Assembly: GCA_014075215.1 (NCBI GenBank) | Contig: CP046177.1 | Span: 2,976,501-3,040,500, forward strand | Direction: 5' to 3' | DNA from: Flavobacteriaceae bacterium | GTDB taxonomy: Bacteria > Bacteroidota > Bacteroidia > Flavobacteriales > Flavobacteriaceae | Length of the DNA stretch: 64,000 nt | Part shown: positions 10,583 to 19,204 of the stretch, one piece after another | Layout: every line of letters begins with the position of its first letter | Position numbering within the stretch: position 1 is the stretch's first letter | Made by a program: the position numbers and the translations under genes | The notes under the pieces: model-generated | What the model was told of the DNA's origin: nothing | The model's input: the letters and a program-made list of their open reading frames with translations, nothing else | The model's database searches: none

Positions 10583-11369
10583 ATTTAATTGTTAAAGTTA
10601 TTGTAGACGGAAATGCTTATTTTTTAGACGCTACGGATAAATTTTTGCCTTTTGGACTGGTTCCCTTTAAATGTTTGAACGGGGAAGCGCGTATCATGGA
10701 TTTTAAAAACGGCAGTTTCTGGGAAAAAATTTACCCGGCTAAAAGATCGTTTATAAATACCAAAGTCAAATTTACTTTAAACGAAAATGATGAGCTGGTA
10801 GGAGATTTGACAATAAGAAAAGGCGGATATGACGGATTACGACAAAGAAAGAAAAGACATGAAGTGAAAGAAGAAAAAATTCTGGAAGGATTTGAATCTG
10901 AAAATGTAGATTTGGAGGTGGAGGCATATAAGCAAATTGATTTTGAAAAACCGGATATTCCCACCGAAGAAGTATATAGTGTGCTATTTGAACCTGATGC
11001 TGTTGGTGCCGGTACCTTAAGAATGAATCCGTTTCTAATTGATAGGTTTACCGTCAATCCTTTTAAATTGGAAGAAAGGTTATATCCTGTTGATTACGGA
11101 TATGAACGAAAATATACATATGCCTTTTCTTTTGAAATTCCCGAGAATTACGAAATAAAAAGGTACCTGAAAGTAAATCTCTGACACTACCGAATGACGG
11201 AGGGTTTTTTGCATTCAAAGCGAGGTACAGCCCTTATAAAATAACCTTCTATTTTAATTGTCTGATAAAAAAAGTATTATTTTCAAATGTAGAATATCAC
11301 TATTTAAAAGAATTTTATAATGAAATCATAAAAATTCAGAGCTCTTTTATTGAATTAAAAAAAATATAG

Positions 11370-11618
11370 TGCGGTTGAAAGGTTGTAAAGTATAAAAGTT
11401 TAAAGTGTGAAAGTGAAAAGATACAAGATGCGGTAAAGCAGTATTTTATATAAATTTCAAATTTCATCACTAAAAATACTCGACATAGGCTAGGGCTATG
11501 CCTGTGTTTTTTAACTCGAACTTTGAAATTTTCCTTACACCATCTTTAGGCCATTTTAGTATTCTTTTTGGTATAAAAAAATAATTGTAGTATTGTAGCA
11601 ATATTCAATTCGACGTTT
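11370..11618. other. intergenic gap, no gene seen
   Basis: 249 bases between the DUF3857 pseudogene and the channel gene. It contains a short hairpin-like CATAGGCTAGGGCTATGCC near 11484-11503 but no open frame of note. Confidence 0.5.
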
Positions 11619-12443
11619 TTGAATTCAAAAGAAACATCAGGTATTTCCTGGAGACATAAACTCCATGAAGTGATTTATGAAGCAGACACAAGAGCCGGCA
11701 AACTCTTTGACGTTGTATTGTTGATAGCGATATTAACGAGTATTCTTTTTGTGATGCTGGAAAGTGTGGTACCTATACAAAAAAAATACGGATATTTATT
11801 AAATATTGCCGAATGGGTTATTACCGTATTATTTTCTGTCGAGTATTTTTTAAGAATTATTTCCATAAAAAATCCCATTAGATATGTTTTTAGTTTTTAT
11901 GGTATTATAGACCTACTTTCCATATTACCTAAATACTTGTCAATTATACTGGTAGGCTCACAAAATCTGGCTGCTCTGAGAGCTTTGCGTTTATTGAGAG
12001 TTTTTAGAATATTGAAGCTAGGGAGATATATAGGGGAGTCTAACAGGTTATTAGTTGCACTAAGAGCCAGTAGAGCTAAAATAGCTGTATTTCTGTTTTT
12101 TATCGTTATTATGTGTATTATCCTGGGTACGGTCATGTATATGATAGAAGGTTCAGAAAACGGATTTACGAGTATTCCCAGAAGTGTATATTGGTCAATC
12201 GTTACTTTAACTACCGTAGGATATGGAGATATCGCACCTCAAACCCCTTTGGGTCAGTTAGTTGCAAGTATTATTATGATTTTGGGATATGCCATTATAG
12301 CCATTCCAACAGGGATTGTTAGTTCGGAAATGACTAAAACCGTTATCGATACCAATACACAAGCCTGTCCTCATTGTTTGGCATCTCATCATAAAAAAGA
12401 AGCTGTGTTTTGTCATAAGTGTGGAGGTAAATTAAATGAGTAA
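11619..12443 (+). CDS. voltage-gated-type potassium channel (ion transporter)
   Basis: 274-residue six-helix channel. S1-S3 occupy about residues 28-115, S4 is the arginine-rich RALRLLRVFRILKLGRY (about 118-135), and the pore carries the K+ selectivity filter TLTTVGYGD (about 194-202) before S6. The C-terminus has a zinc-ribbon-like CPHCLASHHKKEAVFCHKCGG, known in some bacterial Kv-type channels. No ATG is available near the start, so TTG 11619 is proposed. The stop codon abuts the miaA ATG, so the two genes are probably cotranscribed. Confidence 0.9.
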   Translation: MNSKETSGISWRHKLHEVIYEADTRAGKLFDVVLLIAILTSILFVMLESVVPIQKKYGYLLNIAEWVITVLFSVEYFLRIISIKNPIRYVFSFYGIIDLLSILPKYLSIILVGSQNLAALRALRLLRVFRILKLGRYIGESNRLLVALRASRAKIAVFLFFIVIMCIILGTVMYMIEGSENGFTSIPRSVYWSIVTLTTVGYGDIAPQTPLGQLVASIIMILGYAIIAIPTGIVSSEMTKTVIDTNTQACPHCLASHHKKEAVFCHKCGGKLNE

Positions 12444-13343
12444 ATGGCTACATTGATTACTGTTGTCGGGCCTACGGGTATTGGTAAAACTGCATTGAGT
12501 ATACAACTTGCTCGTTATTTTAATACTGAAATTATCTCTTGTGACTCAAGACAATTTTATAGAGAAATGCCTATTGGAACTGCTGTCCCCGATGATAAAG
12601 AAAGGGCCTCAATACCACACCATTTTATACAAAGCAGAAGTATTACGGAGGCGTATAATGTAGGCCGGTTTGAAAAAGATGCTTTGACAACATTAACCAC
12701 ACTATTTAAAAAATATAAGATTGTCATTATGGTTGGCGGAAGTGGTTTATATGTTGATGCAGTACTGAAGGGTTTAGATCATTTTCCGGACGTAGACAAA
12801 ACAATAAGAAAAAAATTAATAGCTGATTTACATAAATTTGGAATTGAACATCTGCAAGATCAGTTACGGAAATTAGACAGAATTTCTTATAAAACTATTG
12901 CAATAGATAACCCTCAAAGACTCATTAGAGCATTGGAAGTATGCTTATCTACCGGGTTGCCTTATACCACTTTCAAAAGCAAACCGAAAGAACCCAGACC
13001 TTTTACCTCTGTAAAAATCGGATTGACTGCCGACAGAGAAATCATATATCGTAGAATCAACGAACGTGTTACAAAGATGATGGAAAACGGACTACTTGAA
13101 GAGGTAAAGCAATTATTGCCCTATAGAAAATTAAATGCACTGCAAACAGTGGGATATAAAGAACTTTTTTTGTACTTGGAAGGCAAAACTTCTTTGGAAG
13201 AAGCCATATCCGAAATAAAAAAAAATACCAGAAGGTTTGCAAAAAGACAGCTCACCTGGTTTAGAAAAGATACGTCTGTTATTTGGTTTGATTATTTGAC
13301 CGATCCCGATGAGATTAGTAGTAAAATAGCAGCAAAACTTTAA
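12444..13343 (+). CDS. miaA: tRNA dimethylallyltransferase MiaA
   Basis: 299 residues. It transfers a dimethylallyl group from DMAPP to N6 of A37 in tRNAs reading UNN codons. Visible motifs: P-loop GPTGIGKTAL (residues 8-17), SCDSRQFYREMPIGTA (DSxQ substrate loop), HHF, GGSGLYVDA, NPQRLIRALEV, and the C-terminal LQTVGYKEL and TRRFAKRQLTWFR. Normal length. It starts directly after the channel gene stop, an unusual gene pair but with no visible damage. Confidence 0.95.
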   Translation: MATLITVVGPTGIGKTALSIQLARYFNTEIISCDSRQFYREMPIGTAVPDDKERASIPHHFIQSRSITEAYNVGRFEKDALTTLTTLFKKYKIVIMVGGSGLYVDAVLKGLDHFPDVDKTIRKKLIADLHKFGIEHLQDQLRKLDRISYKTIAIDNPQRLIRALEVCLSTGLPYTTFKSKPKEPRPFTSVKIGLTADREIIYRRINERVTKMMENGLLEEVKQLLPYRKLNALQTVGYKELFLYLEGKTSLEEAISEIKKNTRRFAKRQLTWFRKDTSVIWFDYLTDPDEISSKIAAKL

Positions 13344-13387
13344 CGCTTTTATATGATAGGTAACCTTTTATAAATCAATCCCTTTTT

Positions 13388-13395
13388 TATCTTTG
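13388..13395 (+). promoter_or_regulatory. TAnnTTTG -7 box before OmpH gene
   Basis: TATCTTTG lies 17 bases upstream of the ATG at 13413, at the spacing expected for Bacteroidota promoters. It implies transcription separate from miaA. Confidence 0.55.
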
Positions 13396-13412
13396 CCCAA
13401 AATGTAATAATT

Positions 13413-13928
13413 ATGAAATTAAAATTAACACTTGCGGCTATTTTATTTGGATTAGTAGTAAAAGCTCAAACAAAAACAGGAACGGTTAATAGCGAACTTA
13501 TTATCGGGCTAATGCCGGAAACGAAAAAGGTAATTGCACTCATACAGGATTATGGTAAACGATTAGACTCTTCTTTTCAAGTTAAGTATAAAGAATATCA
13601 AGACAAGGTTACCGTTTTTGAAAAAAACCAGGAAGATTATACAGATAATTTAAAAGCATTGAAGTATCAGGAATTGGCTAATATGGAGGAGGAGTTACAA
13701 AAAAACAGAAAAAACGGAAATCAATTGATGGAGATAAAACGCAATGAAGTGATGAGACCTTTGTATAAAAAATTAAGAGATGTCATTGCTGAAATAAGTA
13801 CAGCAGAAGGCTATACTCAAATATTGACTACGACCGGTAATGAATTTGCTTATATTGACAAAAAATTTGATATTACTCAAAAAGTGATGAATAAAATGGG
13901 GCTCAAACTTCCTCAAGCTGATGAATAG
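13413..13928 (+). CDS. OmpH/Skp-family periplasmic chaperone
   Basis: 171 residues: signal peptide (MKLKLTLAAILFGLVVKAQ), short beta region (TGTVNSELIIGLMPE), then a long charged coiled coil (about 45-130) and a C-terminal strand pair (YTQILTTTGNEFAYID). This is the Skp/OmpH layout; Skp holds outer-membrane proteins during transit. It has its own promoter and no downstream partner. Confidence 0.85.
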   Translation: MKLKLTLAAILFGLVVKAQTKTGTVNSELIIGLMPETKKVIALIQDYGKRLDSSFQVKYKEYQDKVTVFEKNQEDYTDNLKALKYQELANMEEELQKNRKNGNQLMEIKRNEVMRPLYKKLRDVIAEISTAEGYTQILTTTGNEFAYIDKKFDITQKVMNKMGLKLPQADE

Positions 13929-14231
13929 GTAGTATTTGTATTTTTTATACCGGTTATTTCAAGTGATAAATGGTATTATTATCAAATTTAAACCTATTAA
14001 ACTTCGTTCTCAAACGGTACACAATGCCAATCAAACAAAAAAAGTGAAAAGTAAGGCAAAAGTCCTTGTTTTTAATGATTCTAAAAATAAGAATCCCTAA
14101 AAACGAAAAATTAGCTGCTTGTAAGCCATCTAAATTTTTAGAAAACATAACTTAAAAAAGCAAACTTCTTTAAATGAACTTAAAACGAACCTCTATTTTT
14201 GAGAACTAAGAGTTGTGCAACAGCTACCCTT
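13929..14231. other. intergenic gap with no supported gene
   Basis: About 300 bases of AT-rich sequence between the OmpH gene and the first cassette-like R box. Only a weak minus-strand frame is present, with no start context or recognisable content. It may hold the degenerate remainder of an attC-like site just beyond the cysteine synthase gene. Confidence 0.4.
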
Positions 14232-14241
14232 GTTGTATGCC
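14232..14241 (-). repeat. R''-like box after cysteine synthase (attC-like)
   Basis: Minus strand GGCATACAAC directly follows the gene stop (14245). It is the exact complement of the GTTGTATGCC at the gene's 5' side (15176-15185 on the minus strand), as R'' and R' boxes of an integron cassette would be. The rest of the attC is not convincing. Confidence 0.45.
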
Positions 14242-14244
14242 GTT

Positions 14245-15184
14245 TTATTCATATAAATCACCTTGTAGATATTTGATACCCGTATCACAAACGACTGTTA
14301 CAATTTTTTTTCCCTTTCCAATTTCTTTTGCACGTTTTAATGCTGCCCAAACATTTGCACCTGACGTTGCCCCACCAAAAATCCCTTCTTTTTTCGCTAA
14401 GGCATTTGCTGTTTTATAAGCGTCTTCATCTTTTACTGATATTACTTCATCTATAAGGTCTTTTGCGTAAAATAGATGGAACAAAAGATAGTCCAATCCC
14501 TTCTAGCTTGTGAGTCCCACTTGTATCTCCACCTGATATGTTTCTAACGTAATAAGGTTCAACTCCTATTATTTTCATGTTTGGGATTTGTGCTTTTAAT
14601 ATTTCAGAATTTCCAGAAATACAACCGCCCCCACCAACGGCCATTACAAATTCATCAATATCATTCCCAAGCTCATTCAATATTTCATTTCCCATAGGAT
14701 GATAACCAAGCTTATTATCGAGATTATTGATTTGATTAACCCAAAAAGTATTTGGTTCTTTAATTATTTCCTTGGCCCTTGCAATCATCCTGTTGATTAT
14801 ATCGGCAGTTAGTATTCCATCTTTTGCAGGTATGATTTCTACCGTTGCTCCAAACGCACGCATTGTTTGTAATTTCTCTTCTGCAAATCCGTTTGAAGAA
14901 ACAAAGTGTGCTTTATATCCTTTTCTGGCGCATACCATAGCTAATGAACTTCCCGTACTTCCTCCAGTATATTCTACTACTGTCATACACTTGTGCAACT
15001 CACCTCTTTTTTCAGCCCCTTCTATCATTGAAAGTGCCATTCGGTCCTTCATACTTCCAGTAAGATTAGCCCCTTCGAATTTGATATAGATATCTGCACT
15101 ATTTGAATCCGTAAGATTTTGAAGTCTAATTAATGGAGTGTTTCCTATTCCTTTCATTATTAGTTTCTTTTCAATGGCATACAA
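14245..15184 (-). pseudogene. cysteine synthase-family PLP enzyme, frameshifted
   Basis: Fold-type II PLP enzyme of the O-acetylserine sulfhydrylase/cystathionine synthase family. Motifs: GNTPLIRLQN, NLTGSMKDRMA (K binds PLP), EYTGGSTGSSLA, AVGGGGCISGN, and GGATSGANVWAA near the C-terminus. Translation probably starts at ATG 15159 or the upstream ATG at 15184. A one-base frameshift near 14465-14475 (after LSFVPSIL) splits it: the first frame ends RKRPYR and the rest resumes AKDLIDEVISV. It would make or break cysteine-type thioether bonds if intact. Complementary 10-base R-like boxes flank it, suggesting a captured gene cassette. Confidence 0.85.
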
Positions 15185-15185
15185 C
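15176..15185 (-). repeat. R'-like box before cysteine synthase
   Basis: Minus strand GTTGTATGCC, preceded by GCTACTTTT, which is shared with the L' arm of the clear attC-like site at 17602-17728. This is the 3' end of the preceding cassette's recombination site. Confidence 0.45.
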
Positions 15186-15554
15186 GGCAGTTTGTCTCAA
15201 AAGTAGCACAAATTTCTTTTGTATTTATAATAATAGGCTATTTTTGAGTAAACATGCTCATTTGAAAAAAGAAGTTTCATTTTTATAACTGCTTTCAAAA
15301 TTTGTTTGTATCTGTTTTTAATGGTCAAAACCAAACATAAGACAGGTCTTAAAAACAGATGTAATGGTTGTTTTAGGGCAGCTATTAGTGCTTTTATACT
15401 AATAATTGTTTATCATTCTTTTTAAGTTGTACGCAATAGCTGTCAACCCACCTTAAAATCATCATCATGAACTAAACAAAAAAAGAAATATTATCTTTGA
15501 AGAACTGGGCTAGTGCTTTTCATAGGATACGTTGTTGTGCAGTCGGCTTTCAAT
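15186..15554 (-). other. gap with attC-like halves and a hairpin
   Basis: 369 bases with no gene. On the minus strand GCACAAC and an AACGTATCCTATGAAAAGC arm follow the antitoxin stop, and GCTACTTTT plus the R' box close the region, like the two halves of an attC-like site stretched by extra DNA. In the middle, ATCTGTTTTTAA (15310-15321) and TTAAAAACAGAT (15349-15360) form a perfect 12-bp stem, possibly a small inserted palindrome. Confidence 0.4.
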
Positions 15555-15863
15555 TCAGTATGCTAATTTTTGTTCATTTAACTCAACATCAAACTTAACT
15601 TTCGCTCCTAAAACTTTAAATACTTTCATTATTGTTGAAAATCTTGCGTCAGTCGTGCTATTCTCAATTTTTGAAATTTGAGCTTTCTTAACTCCAACTA
15701 ACTCTCCGAGTTGTTCTTGGGTTAGATTCCTCTGTTTTCGTGCTTTTTTGATTTCATACCCAAGAAGGTCAAGCCGCAGTTCATTTTCAAATTCCTCACG
15801 CTCTTTAGTCCCTTTTTTTCCTATGTATTGGTCAGTTAATTCTTCTAATCGGTATGTTCTCAT
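15555..15863 (-). CDS. higA: HigA-like XRE antitoxin
   Basis: 102 residues. The central to C-terminal HTH_3 domain reads KKARKQRNLTQEQLGELVGVKKAQISKIE, preceded by an N-terminal extension as in HigA antitoxins of Gp49-type systems, and the C-terminus is KVKFDVELNE. The gene follows the toxin by 4 bases, the toxin-first order characteristic of higBA. It should bind and neutralise HigB and repress the operon. Confidence 0.82.
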   Translation of the reverse strand: MRTYRLEELTDQYIGKKGTKEREEFENELRLDLLGYEIKKARKQRNLTQEQLGELVGVKKAQISKIENSTTDARFSTIMKVFKVLGAKVKFDVELNEQKLAY

Positions 15864-15867
15864 TTCT

Positions 15868-16209
15868 TTATGTTTTGTCTTTAAAATACTGTGTTCTTAT
15901 TCGCTCCGCTTTTTCAATCTCTCCTTTAGGGGTTTTGTCAGTCTTTTTTATGATTCCGTGTGTTGAAATAACAATAGTATTTTCTTTATTTGTTTTATCC
16001 CAAAATGCAAAAAGTCGATAATAAGTTCGGTTGAATTTTGTCCTAAATTCCCAAATCTCACCTTTTAATTTTTTGAAGAGTTCTTTATCGTTCGTACTTC
16101 TTGCCTTCCAAATGTTGTAAATAATTTTCTTACGACTCTTTTCATCCAAGTTATCCAAAAACTGTTTAGCCTCTTTTAGTAACTCGACTCGGAATTTTAG
16201 GTCACTCAT
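15868..16209 (-). CDS. higB: HigB-like toxin (phage Gp49-like, RelE fold)
   Basis: 113 residues with the Gp49/HigB pattern: KFRVELLKEAKQFLDNLDEKSRKKIIYNIW helical start, FKKLKGEIWEFRTKFNRTYYRLFAFWD strands with the catalytic-type arginines, then ISTHGIIKKTDKTPKGEIEKAERIR. Family members are ribosome-dependent mRNA endonucleases. First gene of the operon. The 5' side of its cassette is cut 70 bases upstream by IS copy 1. Confidence 0.85.
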   Translation of the reverse strand: MSDLKFRVELLKEAKQFLDNLDEKSRKKIIYNIWKARSTNDKELFKKLKGEIWEFRTKFNRTYYRLFAFWDKTNKENTIVISTHGIIKKTDKTPKGEIEKAERIRTQYFKDKT

Positions 16210-16319
16210 TCAAATCTTTTTTCAAAGATAACTATTTCTTATTTAGGAAACAAATCGTTTTTGAAGTTCGATTTTTAGCTGTCTCGTCCTAAAATAGGGC
16301 TACAGTTAATTATTAAAAT

Positions 16320-17177
16320 TTATGCTACATTTTTGTGCACGTAATTAGGTGTTTTATAATCTAAAGATAAATGTAATCTTTTATTATTATATAATTTGAT
16401 TGCATTTTTTGTTGCTTTTTTGGCGTGATTGATATTTGTAAATGTTTGGTCGAGGAAGAATTCATCTTTTAAAATTCCGTTAACTCTTTCGGCCATTGCG
16501 TTTTCGTAGCAATGATTTTCTTGGGTCATACTGATTTGTATCTTTTTTCTTTTCAAAATTTGAGTATAAACATTGCTACAATATTGTATTCCTCTATCAG
16601 AATGATGTATGATTTCTTCGGTATTTTTAGTTTGATAAATAGCTTTATTTAAAGCTCTAACACAGCCTTTAAGTTCTAAACTATCACTAATATCATAGCC
16701 TACTATTTTTCTTGAATACATATCAGTAATAAGTGCTAAATAACAAAATCCATTTATAGTTCTTATATAGGTAATATCCGAAGCCCAAACTTGGTTAGGT
16801 CTATTAATGATCAGGTCTTTTATGATATTTTTATATTTATAAAAACGATGGTAAGAGTTGGTTGTTTTAGAAGAATATTTTTTCCTTCTAATTAACAAAT
16901 TATTTTCTTTTAAGATTCTAAATAACTGGTCTCTACCTATATTTATATTCTGTTTCCTAAAATCATTATGTAAGGATTTCATTAGCTTTCTAGTACCTTC
17001 TCTGGGTAATGTTTTCCTGCTTTTTTTAACAAGCATTATTACATTTTGTTCTATTTGTTTTTTAAGAACAAACCTTTTTTGATATTTGTAATAAGCATCT
17101 CTTTTTAACTCGAAAGCATTACAAATAGTAGCGATGGCGTACCTTCTTTTTTTTCTATTAATCGGTGCTATTTTCAT
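16320..17177 (-). CDS. IS3-family OrfB integrase, copy 1
   Basis: 285 residues. HTH_21-type N-terminus (LVKKSRKTLPREGTRKLMKSL) and DDE core: WASDITYIRT (D), IIHHSDRGIQYCSN (D), ENAMAERVNGILKDEF (E). The ATG overlaps the orfA stop by one base (ATGA-type junction), so it may be coupled or produced by frameshift. Intact. Confidence 0.9.
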   Translation of the reverse strand: MKIAPINRKKRRYAIATICNAFELKRDAYYKYQKRFVLKKQIEQNVIMLVKKSRKTLPREGTRKLMKSLHNDFRKQNINIGRDQLFRILKENNLLIRRKKYSSKTTNSYHRFYKYKNIIKDLIINRPNQVWASDITYIRTINGFCYLALITDMYSRKIVGYDISDSLELKGCVRALNKAIYQTKNTEEIIHHSDRGIQYCSNVYTQILKRKKIQISMTQENHCYENAMAERVNGILKDEFFLDQTFTNINHAKKATKNAIKLYNNKRLHLSLDYKTPNYVHKNVA

Positions 17178-17572
17178 TAAGGCTTTATGTTTAAGTTTTT
17201 TTTTAATTCTTCAACATTTTTATAGCCAAGATTTTCAGCAGCTACTTCAAGATAACTATCATTCACAAGTTTATCTAGATCCTTTTTAATAAGAAGATCT
17301 TTGAGTTGTTTTAGCTCTTTTTGAAGGGCTTTAATACGGGATAATTCGTCGTCTGTTTGCACGGTTACACGGGTGTTCATTAAATCTTTACGGTCATATT
17401 TTTTAATCCATACGTTTATCGTACTAGATTGTATGCCGTAAGTTAAGGCAATTTGTCTTTTGGAATGGTTTCCTTTGGTAAGTTCTGCTAATACTTTGAG
17501 TTTAAAACTCTCACTATAACGTCTTACATATCCATCATTTTTATACATATACTTGTTGTTTTTTGTATACAT
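17177..17572 (-). CDS. IS3-family OrfA, copy 1
   Basis: 131 residues: transposase_8-type HTH (RRYSESFKLKVLAELTKGNHSKRQIALTYGIQSSTINVWIKKY split across about residues 15-58) followed by a coiled coil. It may begin at the internal ATG of MYKNDGYVRR. Intact. Confidence 0.85.
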   Translation of the reverse strand: MYTKNNKYMYKNDGYVRRYSESFKLKVLAELTKGNHSKRQIALTYGIQSSTINVWIKKYDRKDLMNTRVTVQTDDELSRIKALQKELKQLKDLLIKKDLDKLVNDSYLEVAAENLGYKNVEELKKNLNIKP

Positions 17573-17601
17573 ATTTCAGGACGGGTCAAAATTACACACA
17601 A

Positions 17602-17728
17602 CGATTTAGTATATGAAAAGTAGCGGACTTAAAAGCACTGACTTTTCAATTTATACCTAATGCTAAATTTACAAAACTAACTTTAAATGAAGCACTTAAA
17701 CCGCTATTTTTTATATACCGTGTTGGGC
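17602..17728 (-). repeat. attC-like recombination site 1
   Basis: Minus strand runs GCCCAAC (R'', at 17722-17728), ACGGTATATAAAAAATAGCGG (L'', about 17701-17721), a central loop, then CCGCTACTTTTCATA..AATCG (L'). The matching R' GTTGGGC is at the other end of the cassette (minus strand, complement of 18293-18299). R boxes fit RYYYAAC/GTTRRRY and are exactly complementary; the L arms pair imperfectly. Circularised length is 133 bp, within the range known for integron attC sites. Confidence 0.75.
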
Positions 17729-17740
17729 GTATGTTACTTT

Positions 17741-17932
17741 TCATTCGTTTTTGTCAGTTAGTGTAATAGTCAGTTTATTTTTTTGTTGGTCAATCTCAAT
17801 TTCTTTTCCGATTTCAAATCCAAGTTCTCTCAACCATTTTCCTTCAAGTCGAATTTCAGGAACAACAGCATATTTACTCCATTCGCGAGATTGGTATTTT
17901 TGATAAATTTTTAGCTTTCTAAATCGACTCAT
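17741..17932 (-). CDS. symE: SymE-like toxin (63 aa)
   Basis: Starts at the ATG of MSRFRKLKIYQKY. It contains VPEIRLEGKWLRELGFEIGKEIEIDQQKNKLTITL, the SymE/AbrB-like beta-barrel region. In E. coli SymE is an SOS-induced nucleic-acid-binding toxin controlled by antisense RNA; here the neighbouring XRE gene may control it. The stop lies 12 bases before attC-like site 1, the normal place in a cassette. Long upstream in-frame extensions are probably not translated. Confidence 0.75.
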   Translation of the reverse strand: MSRFRKLKIYQKYQSREWSKYAVVPEIRLEGKWLRELGFEIGKEIEIDQQKNKLTITLTDKNE

Positions 17933-17991
17933 TAAAAACTTGTTCGTTATGACGAACACAATATATAAATAATTTATCTAAATTCGGTATA

Positions 17992-18210
17992 GTGAACACA
18001 AAAGAATTAAAATATTTTAAAAAATTAGGTGCTAAAATCAAGCAATTAAGAGAAGAAAAAGAGATTGACCAAAAGTCTTTTGCTTTTGATTGTGGAATTG
18101 GAAGAACTCAATTGTATATGATTGAAAACGGAAAAACGAATCCTCGTTTGTTTACTTTGATGAAAATTGCTGATGGATTAGAAATTTCGGTTTCTGTACT
18201 TCTAAAATAG
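17992..18210 (+). CDS. XRE-family regulator of symE cassette (72 aa)
   Basis: Compact HTH_3 protein: KIKQLREEKEIDQKSFAFDCGIGRTQLYMIENGKTNPRLFTLMKIAD, covering nearly the whole chain. It starts at GTG (no ATG in range). It is divergent from symE, with about 60 bases between them, so a shared operator is likely. Acting as antitoxin or repressor is inferred from position only. Confidence 0.8.
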   Translation: MNTKELKYFKKLGAKIKQLREEKEIDQKSFAFDCGIGRTQLYMIENGKTNPRLFTLMKIADGLEISVSVLLK

Positions 18211-18298
18211 CTCAATTTTACTGTATTACTTTAGATGTATGATTCCACTTTATTTGATAACCAACAGATTTTATCATTTTATTGCCAATTGCGCCCAA

Positions 18299-18424
18299 CG
18301 GTCTTGTGTATGAGTAGTAGCGGATTTCTACTCACAAATCTTTCAGTTTGGCACTGACCTTTGTTTTATGTTTATACTTTTGTTTTATCACTTAAACCGC
18401 TATTACTTATACACCGTGTTAGCA
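18299..18424 (-). repeat. attC-like recombination site 2
   Basis: Minus strand begins TGCTAAC (R'', 18418-18424), then ACGGTGTATAAGTAATAGCGG (L''), a central loop, CCGCTACTACTCATACAC..ACCG (L') and then G^TTGGGC of the next cassette. The L arms and the flanking TTTAAGTG and GTCAGTGC blocks match site 1, so the two are members of one attC-like family. It follows the two-gene cassette at 18432-20290 by 7 bases. Total about 132 bp. Confidence 0.72.
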
Positions 18425-18431
18425 CAAGTAT

Positions 18432-19200
18432 TTAGAAATATTTTCGTTTGACCTCATTCAGTTCACTTGAAGTTGGATTTAAACTACCTCTATATTTAAA
18501 TAGCTTTCCTTTTCCATTACATATTTTACATTTAACTTTATAAGTAACTGTTTCTTTTTTTTCCATAACACCCTGTACAAGTTTTTAATGTACCTCCACT
18601 TAACCCACCATAACCATTGGAAGTAATTTTTGTATATCCTAAATTACCCACACCCCAGCAGGTTTGACAAGTCCTTGTTCCAGTTTTAGTTACTTTTCCA
18701 CTTGAACAGTAATTAGTACATCTTACATAAGAGCAGTCCTCACTTATCTTTTTTAGTCTCTCTTTTTTTACTCTTTCTTTTTCTAACCTTGCTACTCTTT
18801 CTCTTTCTTTTATTTTTCTTTGTTCCGCCAATCTGATCGCTTCTTTGTTTTGTTCTTCGACAGATTTTTCTATCCTCACAAAATAGCTTAAAGTCTCATT
18901 TTTGATTTTTTTAGTAGCATTCTTTTGATGCTCATTAATGAATAGATTTAAAGCTATTTCAGCTTTTTTAAATTTTCCATCATTGTAAAAAGCCTTAATC
19001 TTTAAATTAAGAGTCCTAGCATTAGGAGCACCTAATTCTCGTTCTGCTTTTTCTACATATTCAATAGCTTGAGTATAATTATTTTGATTGAATTGTTTTT
19101 CTGCTTCAACAAAATAAAGCTTTGCTTTTGTGTTCTCATCTAATTGCGAATAAGAATTAAAACTAATTAGAGATAATAATAGTATTAAAAATGCTCTCAT
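18432..19200 (-). pseudogene. secreted TPR protein with DnaJ-like CxxCxGxG zinc motifs, frameshifted
   Basis: Signal peptide (MRAFLILLLSLISFNSYSQ), a TPR-like helical region (about residues 25-100), a charged coiled coil (about 110-150), then cysteine motifs CQTCWGVG and CTGCYGKK. In an A-run near 18555-18562 the frame shifts: the first frame stops after NSYL, while the other continues ETVTYKVKCKICNGKGKLF to a stop at 18432. The third CxxCxGxG motif after the shift shows that the long form is ancestral. Decay, phase variation or a sequencing error in the homopolymer are all possible. Confidence 0.7.
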
Positions 19201-19204
19201 TTTT

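Larger units (their letters stand above)
8142..11369 (+). pseudogene. DUF3857/transglutaminase-like protein, split by IS4 element
   Basis: The 5' part (8142-9308, 389 codons) has a signal peptide (MKKIALLVLIHITACYFAQ), a DUF3857 domain and the start of the transglutaminase-like core (ICSYIQENYTWNG-type segment). The frame resumes at 10594 with KVIVDGNAYFLDATDK. Removing 9309-10593 (the IS plus one copy of an 11-bp duplication) fuses FNYLIV to KVIVDG in frame. A second lesion in an A-run near 11160 shifts the frame; after it PESKSLTLPNDGGFF and a DUF3858-like tail continue to the stop at 11369. Outer-membrane or periplasmic protein of unknown function, inactive here. Confidence 0.85.
16280..17588 (-). 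mobile_element. IS3-family element, copy 1 (1309 bp)
   Basis: Imperfect inverted ends TGTCTCGTCCTAAAATA (from 16280) and the complement of the right end TGACCCGTCCTGAAATA (to 17588). Identical in length and, as read, in sequence to copies at 20292-21600 and 37548-38856. The three bases on either side (AGC / AAA) do not match, so the target duplication is gone, which points to a rearrangement at this copy. Confidence 0.9.
17602..18298 (-). mobile_element. 697-bp integron-like gene cassette, copy 1 (symE/XRE)
   Basis: Bounded exactly by G^TT positions of attC-like sites on both sides. A copy of the same 697 bp, with one substitution noticed, sits at 36838-37534 in the opposite orientation and in an unrelated gene. 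It carries symE and a divergent XRE gene. Confidence 0.75.

Noticed and set aside
13954..14148. Minus-strand 64-codon frame after the OmpH gene
   Set aside because: No promoter, unusual composition and no recognisable motif; treated as chance.
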